Shown here: positions 34,902 through 43,375 of the stretch, in pieces
How the letters are laid out: the number at the start of each line of letters is the position of its first letter
How positions within the stretch are numbered: the stretch's first letter is position 1
Origin: DATARH01 sp050246595
GTDB lineage: Bacteria; Pseudomonadota; Alphaproteobacteria; ATCC43930; CGMCC-115725
Direction of reading: 5' to 3'
Length of the DNA stretch: 64,000 nt
NCBI GenBank assembly: GCA_050246595.1
Contig: JBFWVT010000012.1
Location: 1 to 64,000 of the forward strand
Notes under the pieces: generated by a model
The model's input: only the letters and a program-made list of their open reading frames with translations
Told to the model about the DNA's origin: nothing
Database searches by the model: none
Translations under genes and position numbers: made by a program

Positions 34902-36809
34902 TCAGGCGATGAACTCGAAATCGCCGGCTACGAGCTGGTTCCCGCTGGTCAGCCCGGTGAGCCTGGTCGCGATATCCGACGCGCCATTCCCATCGACATC
35001 CATCAATACGAACCCGCCCGAGACACGCGCTTGCGTATTGCCGTTTATCAAGAAGGCCTGGTTGCCGCGATACTCGAACGTACCGTGCAGCAGGTTTTCA
35101 TAGACCAGCTTGTCGCCCTCTCCGGCGCCGCCGGCAAAGGCGGTGATGCCGCTGAAATCGGTGACAAGATCGGTGCCGTTCGGGGACGCGTTGTACATGA
35201 ACCAGTCCGCCTCGCCGCCGCCGGTCAATATATCATTGCCGGCGTCACCGGTGAGATAATCGCTGCCGTCGCCGCTGATCAGCGTATCATTGCCGCTGCC
35301 GCCGAATATGTAATCGGTCCCGTCGGCACCGGTCAGCGTATCGTTGCCGCCACTGCCGTTGAGGATCATGGTGGCGGCGGTTCCGAAGGTCGGATTTAGG
35401 ACCGTAACCGTATCATTCCCGGCGCCGCCGTTGACTCTGTAAGGGCTGGACGAAAACGAATCGGAGGCAAAGGTCAGGCTGTTGCCGCTATTCGACAGGT
35501 TGAAGATTCTAGTGGTGACAGAGGCGTCCGAAATATTGGCACTGCCGGCACCGGACAGCGTGACCCGGGAGATGCTTATGGAGCTGGTAAACGCGTCGAG
35601 TTGACTTGCCGTGAGGATCACGTCAGCAAAGCCGCTCAGCGACTCAAGATTCACCAACGTGACGTCGGTCAGGTCGATCGCCGGGTCACCAAAGACAGGA
35701 GAGACGCTGAGCTGATCGAAGTCCCCGGCTCCGCCATCATAGATTTCGCCGGCAACGACATCGCCTACTCCGCCGAAATCTGGCCCTCTTATAGTAAGGG
35801 TGTCGTTATCCGCGCCACCCGCCAGCCTGTCGAACCCGGCCCCACCGGTAAGCGTATCACCCCCGTCACCGCCCGCGAGTATATCGTGCCCATCCCCGCC
35901 AGAAATCGAATCCCCCCCGTCACCACCGGACAGGATGTCATTGCCGCCCCTGCCGTCTATAAAGTCGCTCGCTCCCGTCGTCACGATGGTGTTATTGTTA
36001 TTGTTGCCGAAGAAATCGTTGCCGAATATAAATTGGTTGAACAAACCAAACACGGAACTCGCATCGACATTGTTGAAACCGGTTTGGGTCTGTGCGTGAG
36101 AAGTCAGCTGGTCGAATTGCGTCAGATCGACGGTGATTGGCGTGAACAATGCGTTGCCGACCAGCACCATCCTGTCGCTGGCCTGTCCGCCGGCATTGGC
36201 GATATCGGTGTTGCCGCCGGTCAGGTCGATGATGATCGTGTCGTGGCCGGCGCCGCCGATCAGCGTGTCGAGACCGGCGCCGCCATTCAGCGTATCGTTC
36301 CCGCCGCCGCCGTTCAGGACGTTGTTCCCGGAATTGCCGGTGAGCCTGTTGTTGCCGCCATTGCCGGTGCCGTTGATGTTGCCGGCTCCGGTCAGGATCA
36401 GGTTTTCGAGATTGGCTCCCAGCCCATAGGCGATCGAACTCTTCACGGTATCGGTGCCGCCGCCCGCCGCCTCGGTCACCGCGTCGCCGGCATTGTCGAC
36501 GACATAGGTATCGTTGCCGCTGCCGCCGGTCATTGCGTCGGTCCCGGCGCCGCCATCCAGGTAATCGGCGCCGTTACCGCCGTTCAGGAACTCGTTCCCG
36601 GCCTCGCCGAGCAGCGAATCATTGCCGTCGCCGCCGTTGATCGTGTCGTTGCCCGCGTCGCCGTAAATGATGTCGTCGCCATCCAATCCGTTGATTATGT
36701 CCACACCGGTTGTCACCCCGGTGATGTTGCTGAAGCCGGGCGGGGGCAGCCGCCCATCGCCGGCACGATGGATAAAGTTGTTGCCAGCGTTGCCGTTCAC
36801 ATTCGCCAT
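34902..36809 (-). CDS. RTX calcium-binding protein with serralysin-type C-terminus
   Basis: The 635-residue product begins MANVNGNAGNNFIHRAGDG, paralogous to the RTX protein at 1-2187. It has about four groups of RTX nonapeptides (residues roughly 40-100, 150-190, 270-335 and 470-550), separated by beta-rich segments. The C-terminal region (LVTDFSGITAFAGGAGEGDK, then FEYRGNQAF and RVSGGFVLMDVDGNG) matches the C-terminal domain of M10/serralysin-like type I secreted proteins, ending in DFEFIA. No protease motif (HExxH) is present, so it is likely a secreted structural or adhesive protein. Only one 99-residue module of the 1-2187 type is present here. GGGAG precedes the ATG. Confidence 0.92.
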   Translation of the reverse strand: MANVNGNAGNNFIHRAGDGRLPPPGFSNITGVTTGVDIINGLDGDDIIYGDAGNDTINGGDGNDSLLGEAGNEFLNGGNGADYLDGGAGTDAMTGGSGNDTYVVDNAGDAVTEAAGGGTDTVKSSIAYGLGANLENLILTGAGNINGTGNGGNNRLTGNSGNNVLNGGGGNDTLNGGAGLDTLIGGAGHDTIIIDLTGGNTDIANAGGQASDRMVLVGNALFTPITVDLTQFDQLTSHAQTQTGFNNVDASSVFGLFNQFIFGNDFFGNNNNNTIVTTGASDFIDGRGGNDILSGGDGGDSISGGDGHDILAGGDGGDTLTGGAGFDRLAGGADNDTLTIRGPDFGGVGDVVAGEIYDGGAGDFDQLSVSPVFGDPAIDLTDVTLVNLESLSGFADVILTASQLDAFTSSISISRVTLSGAGSANISDASVTTRIFNLSNSGNSLTFASDSFSSSPYRVNGGAGNDTVTVLNPTFGTAATMILNGSGGNDTLTGADGTDYIFGGSGNDTLISGDGSDYLTGDAGNDILTGGGEADWFMYNASPNGTDLVTDFSGITAFAGGAGEGDKLVYENLLHGTFEYRGNQAFLINGNTQARVSGGFVLMDVDGNGASDIATRLTGLTSGNQLVAGDFEFIA

Positions 36810-36949
36810 TGGTGCTGCTCCCCCACCCCGTATTGGGGCTGATTTGACACCTCAGTATGGCGATATTGCCCAAATTTGCCGAGCCTGTTTACATTCTGCC
36901 GCCGTCTCGATGGATTTGTTATGAAAATACGCGAATGAAAACAACGTAT

Positions 36950-36967
36950 ATTGCAAATATATGCAAT
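36950..36967. promoter_or_regulatory. A/T-rich perfect palindrome upstream of RTX gene
   Basis: ATTGCA-AATATA-TGCAAT is a perfect 6-bp inverted repeat around an A/T core, about 140 bases upstream of the RTX start, in an A/T-rich stretch (36905-36985) of otherwise GC-rich DNA. It may be an operator or part of the promoter. No matching copy was seen upstream of the RTX gene at 2187. Confidence 0.35.
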
Positions 36968-37062
36968 TCACGCATATCAAGCCTGCATTTAGCGCCACCC
37001 CGGTCGGGACCCGCCGACCCGTCCCGCCTCCTTTGATTGCGAACGCGATTTCCGCCGCAATG

Positions 37063-38871
37063 CTAGCGCGGTTTTGGCGGCGGCAGGTCGAGGCGGATGT
37101 GCAGTTCCTTGAGCCGTTCGGTCGGCACCGGGGCGGGAGCCTGCATCAGCAGGTCCTCGGCCTGCTGGGTCATCGGAAACGCGATGATCTCGCGGATGTT
37201 TGGCGTGTCGGCGAGCAGCATCACGATCCGGTCGATCCCCGGCGCCGATCCGCCATGCGGCGGCGCGCCATAGCGGAACGCCTTCAGCATGCCGCCGAAC
37301 CTGTTCTCGACCTCCTGCGCCGAATAGCCGGCGATGGAGAAGGCCTTGTACATGATGTCGGGCCGGTGGTTGCGGATCGCGCCCGAAGACAATTCGATAC
37401 CGTTGCAGACAATATCGTACTGATAGGCGAGGATCGAAAGCGGGTCCTGGGTTTCGAGCGCTTCGAGACCGCCCTGCGGCATCGAGAACGGATTATGGCT
37501 GAACTCGATCCGCCCGGTTTCCTCGTTGCGCTCGTACATCGGGAAATCGACGATCCAGCAGAAGCGGAACGCCCCCTCCTCGACAAGACCGAGTTCGCGG
37601 CCAATCCGCATCCGCGCCGCGCCGGCCAGCCGCTCGGCTTCCGGTTTCGACCCGGCCGCGAAAAACACGACATCGCCGGCCCCGACCCCGCTCAGCCCGG
37701 CGATCCTCGCGATTTCGTCCGGTGACAGATTGTTCGCGATCGGCCCGCGCCCGGCCGGTTTTCCCTCCGCCTCGCCCGGCTCCAGAATGATATAGCCAAG
37801 CCCCGGTGCGCCCATCTCGGATTTCGCCCAGGCATCCATCCGGTCCTGGAACGATGAACGCGGTCTCGATGCCGATCCCGGGGCCGGAATCGCCCGAACA
37901 ATCCCGCCATTCTCGACGATGCGCCGGAACGCGCGGAAATTCGACCCGGCAAACACCTCGGACACGTCGGCGATGACCAGCGGGTTGCGCAGATCGGGCT
38001 TGTCGGTGCCGTATTTGAGCGCCGCCTCGGCAAAAGTGATGCGCGGAAACGGCGGCTTCGTCACCGTCCTGTCCTGCCCGAATTCCTCGAACACGCCGTG
38101 AAGGACCGGCTCGATCGCCGCGAACACGTCCTCCTGCGTCACGAACGACATCTCGAAATCGAGCTGGTAGAACTCGCCGGGAGAACGGTCGGCGCGGCTG
38201 GCCTCGTCGCGGAAGCATGGCGCGATCTGGAAATAGCGGTCAAACCCGGCGACCATCAGTAATTGCTTGAACTGCTGCGGCGCCTGCGGCAGCGCGTAAA
38301 ACGTCCCCGGATGCAGCCGGCTCGGCACCAGATAGTCGCGCGCCCCCTCCGGCGAGCTGGCGGTCAGGATCGGCGTCTGGAATTCGTTGAACCCCTGCTC
38401 GATCATGCGGCGGCGGATCGAGGCGATGACAAGCGAGCGCAGCATGATGTTGGCATGCACCCGCTCGCGCCGCAGATCGAGAAACCGGTGCGCCAGCCGC
38501 ATCTCCTCCGGGTACTCGGCATCGCTGTTGACCGGGAACGGCAGCGGCTCGGCCGCCGAGAGCAATTCGTAGGCGTCGATGACCAGCTCGACCTCGCCGG
38601 TCGGCAGGTTTGGGTTGACCGTGTCGGGCGAGCGTTTGACGACCCGGCCGGTGAACGACACGACGCTTTCGAGCCGCAGCCCGTCCACCTGGGCGAACAG
38701 CGGCGACGACACGTCGATCACGCATTGCGTGATCCCGTAATGGTCGCGCAGATCGACAAACAGCAACTGGCCGTGGTCGCGCTTGCGGTGCACCCAGCCG
38801 GCGAGACGGGCCGTGACGCCGGCATCGCCGAGGCGGAGGGCGCCGCAAGTATGGGTGCGATAGGCGTGCAT
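37063..38871 (-). CDS. aspS: Aspartate--tRNA ligase
   Basis: The 602-residue product is a bacterial-type aspartyl-tRNA synthetase that charges tRNA-Asp. The N-terminal OB-fold anticodon-binding domain (GWVHRKRDHGQLLFVDLRDH), class II motif 2 (FRDEASRADRSPGEFYQLDF), the bacterial GAD insertion region and motif 3 (GAPPHGGSAPGIDRIVML) are all visible. MHAYRTHTCGALR is the usual alphaproteobacterial beginning, so ATG 38871 is chosen; in-frame ATG at 38889 and further upstream starts would add 6 to 13 residues. A MITE-like element ends about 80 bases upstream of this start. Confidence 0.96.
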   Translation of the reverse strand: MHAYRTHTCGALRLGDAGVTARLAGWVHRKRDHGQLLFVDLRDHYGITQCVIDVSSPLFAQVDGLRLESVVSFTGRVVKRSPDTVNPNLPTGEVELVIDAYELLSAAEPLPFPVNSDAEYPEEMRLAHRFLDLRRERVHANIMLRSLVIASIRRRMIEQGFNEFQTPILTASSPEGARDYLVPSRLHPGTFYALPQAPQQFKQLLMVAGFDRYFQIAPCFRDEASRADRSPGEFYQLDFEMSFVTQEDVFAAIEPVLHGVFEEFGQDRTVTKPPFPRITFAEAALKYGTDKPDLRNPLVIADVSEVFAGSNFRAFRRIVENGGIVRAIPAPGSASRPRSSFQDRMDAWAKSEMGAPGLGYIILEPGEAEGKPAGRGPIANNLSPDEIARIAGLSGVGAGDVVFFAAGSKPEAERLAGAARMRIGRELGLVEEGAFRFCWIVDFPMYERNEETGRIEFSHNPFSMPQGGLEALETQDPLSILAYQYDIVCNGIELSSGAIRNHRPDIMYKAFSIAGYSAQEVENRFGGMLKAFRYGAPPHGGSAPGIDRIVMLLADTPNIREIIAFPMTQQAEDLLMQAPAPVPTERLKELHIRLDLPPPKPR

Positions 38872-38950
38872 CGAGAGGGTCCGGCGCATTCTCGGGAAGG
38901 CGCGGAACACGGCACGGATCGGCGGCTCTTGTCAAGAAAACCGGGTGCGG

Positions 38951-39143
38951 GGCAGTGGGTCAGTTTGAATGTAACAGGCCACCCTGTCATTCCGGGGCCG
39001 AGCAAAGCGGGGAATCCGGAAGCCATGAACACCAGCTTTCCATAGGCTTCGGAGTCTGGGTTCCGGGGTTCCTGGATTCCGGGTTCGCGGGCTATGCCCG
39101 CGCCCCGGAATGACAAGGTGCCAATTCAAACCGAGACACTGCC
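38951..39143. mobile_element. MITE-like element, copy 2
   Basis: This element is a diverged copy of 17196-17375. Its termini GGCAGTGGGTCAGTTTGAAT and ATTCAAACCGAGACACTGCC are imperfect inverted repeats, and the inner pair TGTCATTCCGGGGC / GCCCCGGAATGACA is perfect. It is flanked by a 13-bp direct repeat, CCGGGTGCGGGGC (38941-38953 and 39142-39154), which overlaps the ends and may be a target duplication. It lies directly upstream of aspS. Confidence 0.75.
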
Positions 39144-39173
39144 GGGTGCGGGGCTGCCGCCTCGGTTTGCGTG

Positions 39174-39349
39174 TAATACCAAGCACCCGAGACCCCGTCC
39201 GCTGCCTCCCCTTTCGCAATCCCCGGATCAAGTCCGGGGAGGGGAGAAAGACGCACTCGGATGGGTTGAGACTCGGTAATACAACCCTCCCCCGCTTGCG
39301 GGGGAGGGCGGGGCGGGGGCATCGGCCGAGTCTCGGGCCGCTGGTATTA
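39174..39349. repeat. Second short inverted-repeat element between aspS and rpmJ
   Basis: Imperfect terminal inverted repeats (39174-39193, TAATACCAAGCACCCGAGAC, and the complement of 39330-39349) enclose two palindromes, CCCCGGATCAAGTCCGGGG and the CCCTCCCCCGC type. A partial copy of the terminus (GAGACTCGGTAATAC) lies inside. It looks like a nest of repeat elements; 39350-39520 beyond it holds nothing I can identify. Confidence 0.5.
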
Positions 39350-39520
39350 ATCCATCGAGATGCGGCTGGGTAAGACAGGACCGCCCCATTCCGCCAGCGG
39401 AGCGACACGCAGAGGCAGCTCCGGCATGGCGGAGTGCCCGGTATCGGTCAGGGAGATGGGCCTACCCGCATCGGCGAAAGCGAGGTGTCGATCGGTTTCT
39501 TGAGCGGACCGGGTAAACGA

Positions 39521-39646
39521 TCAGCCCTGGCGGGCCTTGTACCGCGGATTTGTCTTATTGATGACGTAGACGCGCCCCTTGCGCCGCACGATGCGGCAGT
39601 TCTTGTCGCGCTTTTTCAATGTCTTCAATGAATTGGCAATCTTCAT
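39521..39646 (-). CDS. rpmJ: 50S ribosomal protein L36
   Basis: The 41-residue basic protein MKIANSLKTLKKRDKNCRIV continuing to NPRYKARQG is ribosomal protein L36 of the alphaproteobacterial type (zinc-free, lacking the Cys-Cys-Cys-His ribbon except one Cys). It binds 23S rRNA in the large subunit. The ATG is at 39646; the longer in-frame extension to 39766 has no homology. It is a stand-alone gene here, as usual in alphaproteobacteria. Confidence 0.95.
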   Translation of the reverse strand: MKIANSLKTLKKRDKNCRIVRRKGRVYVINKTNPRYKARQG

Positions 39647-39874
39647 GGCACGCATCCCTCGCGAGCCGCGGAACATAAGGAGCGCGGCTGCCCGAGTCAA
39701 TGGGAGCGGGTCGCCGATTTCAGCGCCGGGCGGTCTTGACGATCGGCCGCGCGCATCTATTTGCAATGGAGCAATTGTGAATATCGCAACGATCCGGACG
39801 GTCGTCGCGACCCCGCCAAATCCCTGCTTCCCCGCGATGCTCCCTGAATATCAGCGAAAAGACCGTATAGCGAA

Positions 39875-39899
39875 CCCTCTCCCGTCTCGCGGGAGAGGG
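39875..39899. repeat. Palindrome CCCTCTCCCG/CGGGAGAGGG after D-aminoacylase gene
   Basis: A 10-bp perfect stem with a 5-base loop lies 11 bases downstream of the D-aminoacylase stop on the minus strand. It belongs to the palindromic family seen at 41631 and could act as its transcription terminator, although no T tract follows. Confidence 0.6.
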
Positions 39900-39910
39900 T
39901 TCGGACGATG

Positions 39911-41617
39911 TCAGGCGTGGTTGGCCTTGTAGTAGGTGTTGCGCAGCACGCGGCCGGGCAGGTTGCCGGCATGCTCGCCTTCCTTCATCAGCATCTGGCC
40001 GTTGACAAAGGTCGCGTAGATGCCCTGTGCCGGCTCCTTGATGCGTTTGGCGCCGGTCGGGAAGTCGTGCAGCACTTCGAGCGGCAGCGGCTTTACGGTG
40101 TCGGGGTCGAAGATCACGATATCGGCGACCATCCCCGGCCGCAGCAGACCGCGATCATAGAGACCGAAGATCGAGGCCGACTCGAAGGTCAGCCGCCGCA
40201 CCGCGGTTTCGAGCGACATCGCTTGCTTCTCGCGCACCCATTCGGACAGGAGCCGGGTCGAGAAGCCGAAACCGCTCTGGAACTGCACATGCGCGCCGCC
40301 GTCCGACAGACCGATCACCGCGTTCGGGTAGGTCAGGATCTGCGCGACTGCGTTGTCATCGACATTGTTTTCGCCGTGCAGCCATTCGGTGTCGAGGTTC
40401 TCCTCGATCGTCAGATCGCACAGGCAGTCGATGATGCCCTTGCCCTGCGCCTTGGCGATCTCGCCTAAGGTCTTGCCCTCCATCCATTTGTTCTTTTCGA
40501 GCGCGGCGGTCTGCACGACCATGTAGTCCCACCACGTCGAGCAGATGCCGATCGGCGGGCCGTCGCAGAACTCGATCGCCTCGGCGTGCAGCCTTCTGCG
40601 GATTTCGGGATCGGCATAGGCCCGGAGCTGCTCCTCGGGCGACGACAGACAGATCGGGTGCCACACCTTCATGCCGCGGAAAGTCTGCGTGTTGCGCATC
40701 TTGAAATAGTCGGTGATGCGGTTCGGCGTGCACATCGGGTAGGCGCGGATGCCGCGGGCGGTCGTTGCGTTGACCTGCTCGATCTGCTTCTGCCACTGGC
40801 CCGGCCGGCGCATCGTCTGGCCAAGATTGTTGTAAACGACGACGCGGCCCGTCGCTTCCGACAGGCGGCTCATCAGCCCATCCTTCATCTCGGCGCCGTT
40901 GCCGCCGCCGGACTGGATGAGGCCGGTGCCAAGCTCGCGCAATACGTCGCCGAGGGCAAAAATCTCCTTCTCGTCGGCCCAGATCGCCGGGATATGGACA
41001 CCCTGCGGGTCGAAGTGACCCTGGTTGCGCGACACCGACAGCCCCAGCGCGCCGGCCTTCATGCCCTCGCGCACGAGGTCCTGCATCTGGCGGATTTCGT
41101 CGTCGGTCGCGGTGCGCTTCTGGCAGTCGTCGCCCATCACGTAATACCGCACCGCGGTATGGCCGATGAAATTGCCGACATTGACGCCGAGATTGCGGTC
41201 GAGTTCGTCGAGATATTGCGGGAAACTCTCCCAGGTGAATTCGAGCGTGTCGAGGACCTCCATCGGGATCGCCTCGACATAGGACAGGAACTCCGACAGG
41301 CGGCGCTGACTTGCGCGGTCCTTTTTGACCGGCGCCAGCGACAGCGAGCAATTGCCGAACACGACCGAGGTCGCGCCGTGGTCGCACGAGAACGAACAGA
41401 GCGGGTCCCAGGTGACCTGCGCGTCGTAATGGCAGTGATTGTCGATAAAGCCGGGGGCGACGACCTGACCGCCGGCATCGACGGTCTGTTTGGCGGTGCC
41501 GGACAGTTTGCCGATTTCGACAATCCTGCCGCCGCTGACTGCGATATCGCCGCGGTACGAGGGGGCACCGGAGCCGTCAACGATGCGGCCGTTTTTTATC
41601 AGAAGGTCGTAGGACAT
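39911..41617 (-). CDS. N-acyl-D-amino-acid deacylase family amidohydrolase
   Basis: The 568-residue product is an amidohydrolase_3-type D-aminoacylase, hydrolysing N-acyl-D-amino acids with zinc. It starts with the typical MSYDLLIKNGRIVDGSGAP, carries the metal motif DNHCHYD, a region containing NCSLSLAP, the Asp of GLSDGGAHV and the C-terminal RPGMVADIVIFDPDTV, and ends like dihydroorotase-type enzymes with a beta-sandwich. AAGGAGAA precedes ATG 41617. It follows an amidohydrolase gene on the same strand, separated by a palindromic repeat. The true substrate is not determined by sequence alone. Confidence 0.9.
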   Translation of the reverse strand: MSYDLLIKNGRIVDGSGAPSYRGDIAVSGGRIVEIGKLSGTAKQTVDAGGQVVAPGFIDNHCHYDAQVTWDPLCSFSCDHGATSVVFGNCSLSLAPVKKDRASQRRLSEFLSYVEAIPMEVLDTLEFTWESFPQYLDELDRNLGVNVGNFIGHTAVRYYVMGDDCQKRTATDDEIRQMQDLVREGMKAGALGLSVSRNQGHFDPQGVHIPAIWADEKEIFALGDVLRELGTGLIQSGGGNGAEMKDGLMSRLSEATGRVVVYNNLGQTMRRPGQWQKQIEQVNATTARGIRAYPMCTPNRITDYFKMRNTQTFRGMKVWHPICLSSPEEQLRAYADPEIRRRLHAEAIEFCDGPPIGICSTWWDYMVVQTAALEKNKWMEGKTLGEIAKAQGKGIIDCLCDLTIEENLDTEWLHGENNVDDNAVAQILTYPNAVIGLSDGGAHVQFQSGFGFSTRLLSEWVREKQAMSLETAVRRLTFESASIFGLYDRGLLRPGMVADIVIFDPDTVKPLPLEVLHDFPTGAKRIKEPAQGIYATFVNGQMLMKEGEHAGNLPGRVLRNTYYKANHA

Positions 41618-41630
41618 GAGGTTCTCCTTC

Positions 41631-41767
41631 ATTCCCTCTCCCGCATCGCGGGAGAGGGAGGGGCCCACCGCGCAGCGATGGGAGGGTGAGGGTCTTTGCG
41701 GCGCAGCGAAACCCTCACCCGGCTCGCTGCGCTTCGCCACCCTCTCCCGCAATGCGGGAGAGGGAAT
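41631..41767. repeat. Composite palindromic repeat between amidohydrolase genes
   Basis: The 137-bp element has terminal ATTCCCTCTCCCGC inverted repeats, each itself half of a CCCTCTCCCGC-nn-GCGGGAGAGGG hairpin, and inner GAGGGT/ACCCTC arms. It fills the gap between the D-aminoacylase and amidohydrolase genes, leaving only the ribosome site of the former untouched. Confidence 0.75.
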
Positions 41768-41774
41768 TATCGGG

Positions 41775-42914
41775 TCAGTTGACCAGCCCGTAGAACTTCG
41801 CGGCGTTCTCGCAGGTGATCTTGTGGACGGTCTCGGCCGGCAGACCGGCGAACTGCTCCTCAATGTATTTGGAGCTTTCCGGCCAGACGCCGTCCGGGTG
41901 CGGGTAATCGGAACCCCACATCAAGGTTTCGACGCCGATCTCCTCGATCAGCTTCGGCCCGATCCGGTCGAACTGGAAGGTTGCGCGGCACTGGCGGCGC
42001 CAGTATTCGGACGGCTTCAGCTTCATCAGATCGCGGAAGCGGTCCTCGTACTCGAAATCCATGCGGTCGAGCGCATAGGGCAGCCAGCCGATCCCGCTTT
42101 CGCCGAACCCGACCCGCATGTTCGGATAGCGCTCCAAGACACCGGCGCCGATGATCGCGGCGATGATGTTGATCAGGTTCATCTGGAACCCGGCGACTGT
42201 CGTGAACTGTGCCTGGCGCCGCATATTGGGCGGCAGGCTCGCGCGCACTTTTGGCGACATCGCCGGGAAGGTGTGGAAATGCAGCGGCAACTGCACGTCG
42301 TTGACGGCCTTCCACAGCGGGTCCCACATCGGGTGCCACATCGGCTCCATGTCCCACGAGCACGACAATTCGAGACCCCGGAGACCGAGCTTCGCGACCC
42401 GGTGGACCTCCTTGACGGCCGCGTCGATATCGCCATAGGGCAGGCACGCCAACCCGATCTGGCGATCGGGATAGTGGCTGCAAAACTCCTTCAGGAAATC
42501 GTTGTAGATGCGCAGGCACTCGCTGGCCGCCTCGTGATCGTCGAGACGCGAGACGACGCCGAGAATGCCGAAAATGATCTCGGCATCGACCCCGTCCTTC
42601 TCCATCTCCTTGATGCGCAGATGCGGATCACCGGGCCGCGCCTCGCCGCGCTTGCCGGCCTCGTACAGCCCGGTCTCGGCCATCTTGTCGACGCGGTAAT
42701 TCTGCCCCGGCACAAACGGGCCGCCGACCGAGCCGACGCCGCCCCATCCTCCCATGTCGATGCCGCGCTTTGTCACCCAGTGCGGCCCGTCTGGCCGCTC
42801 CTCGACATAGGGCATCCGGTCCTTCAGCTCGCGGCTCGCCTCGGAGACAAACAGCTCCTTTGGCAACCAGGGCAGATCAAGGTGGCAATCGGCCGAAATC
42901 CGGCGGTACTGCAT
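41775..42914 (-). CDS. Amidohydrolase family protein (ACMSD-like)
   Basis: The 379-residue product is an amidohydrolase_2 protein similar in layout to that at 28853-30031. The N-terminal metal motif is D-C-H in RISADCHLDLP; FHTFPAM, VGFGESGIGWLPYALDRMDF and MWGSDYPHPDGVWPES (metal/catalytic Asp) are further conserved elements. GGAGG lies seven bases before ATG 42914, which rules out the slightly longer TTG start at 42920. Probably a hydrolase or decarboxylase of an unknown carboxylic acid. Confidence 0.9.
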   Translation of the reverse strand: MQYRRISADCHLDLPWLPKELFVSEASRELKDRMPYVEERPDGPHWVTKRGIDMGGWGGVGSVGGPFVPGQNYRVDKMAETGLYEAGKRGEARPGDPHLRIKEMEKDGVDAEIIFGILGVVSRLDDHEAASECLRIYNDFLKEFCSHYPDRQIGLACLPYGDIDAAVKEVHRVAKLGLRGLELSCSWDMEPMWHPMWDPLWKAVNDVQLPLHFHTFPAMSPKVRASLPPNMRRQAQFTTVAGFQMNLINIIAAIIGAGVLERYPNMRVGFGESGIGWLPYALDRMDFEYEDRFRDLMKLKPSEYWRRQCRATFQFDRIGPKLIEEIGVETLMWGSDYPHPDGVWPESSKYIEEQFAGLPAETVHKITCENAAKFYGLVN

Positions 42915-43079
42915 ATGCAATCCTCCACGGCAGGCGTTTTGCCGCAGTGTAAAGCGGAATCCGCAGGTCGGGCCGCGCTTTTTTCACATTGCCGGCCGCG
43001 CGGCCCGCGCATGGCGTGACGGTAGGACAGTCAAACGGCCCGGACTCGTCGGAGGCTCGGAAATCTGCGATAGGCGGTA

Positions 43080-43373
43080 ATGCCCGACGAAGTCCATAGT
43101 GGCGGCGATTACCCCTCGGGACCGAGCCTGGAAGCACGGGTCTCTGCTGTTGAGGCTCGCCTTGAGAGCATCGTTGAGGAAATCCGTGCCGAGCTCAAGG
43201 CTATGCGGGGCGAATTGACCGCGCTCCGGTTTGACGTGGCCGAGATTAAGGGCAGGCTGACCAATATTCCGAGGACGTTTCAGCTCGTCTTCATGTTGGC
43301 CGCGTTCACCATTGCCACTTTTATCGGCGCCACAGGGCTGGCGTTGACGGTCCTGAGGCTCGGCGGCCACTAA
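43080..43373 (+). CDS. Small coiled-coil protein with C-terminal membrane anchor
   Basis: The 97-residue product has a long predicted coiled coil (LEARVSAVEARLESIVEEIR to about residue 60) followed by one membrane helix (LVFMLAAFTIATFIGATGLA). It resembles many small unnamed tail-anchored proteins of alphaproteobacteria. The ATG has no strong ribosome site. It is convergent with the GMC oxidoreductase, only two bases apart. Function unknown. Confidence 0.6.
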   Translation: MPDEVHSGGDYPSGPSLEARVSAVEARLESIVEEIRAELKAMRGELTALRFDVAEIKGRLTNIPRTFQLVFMLAAFTIATFIGATGLALTVLRLGGH

Positions 43374-43375
43374 GA

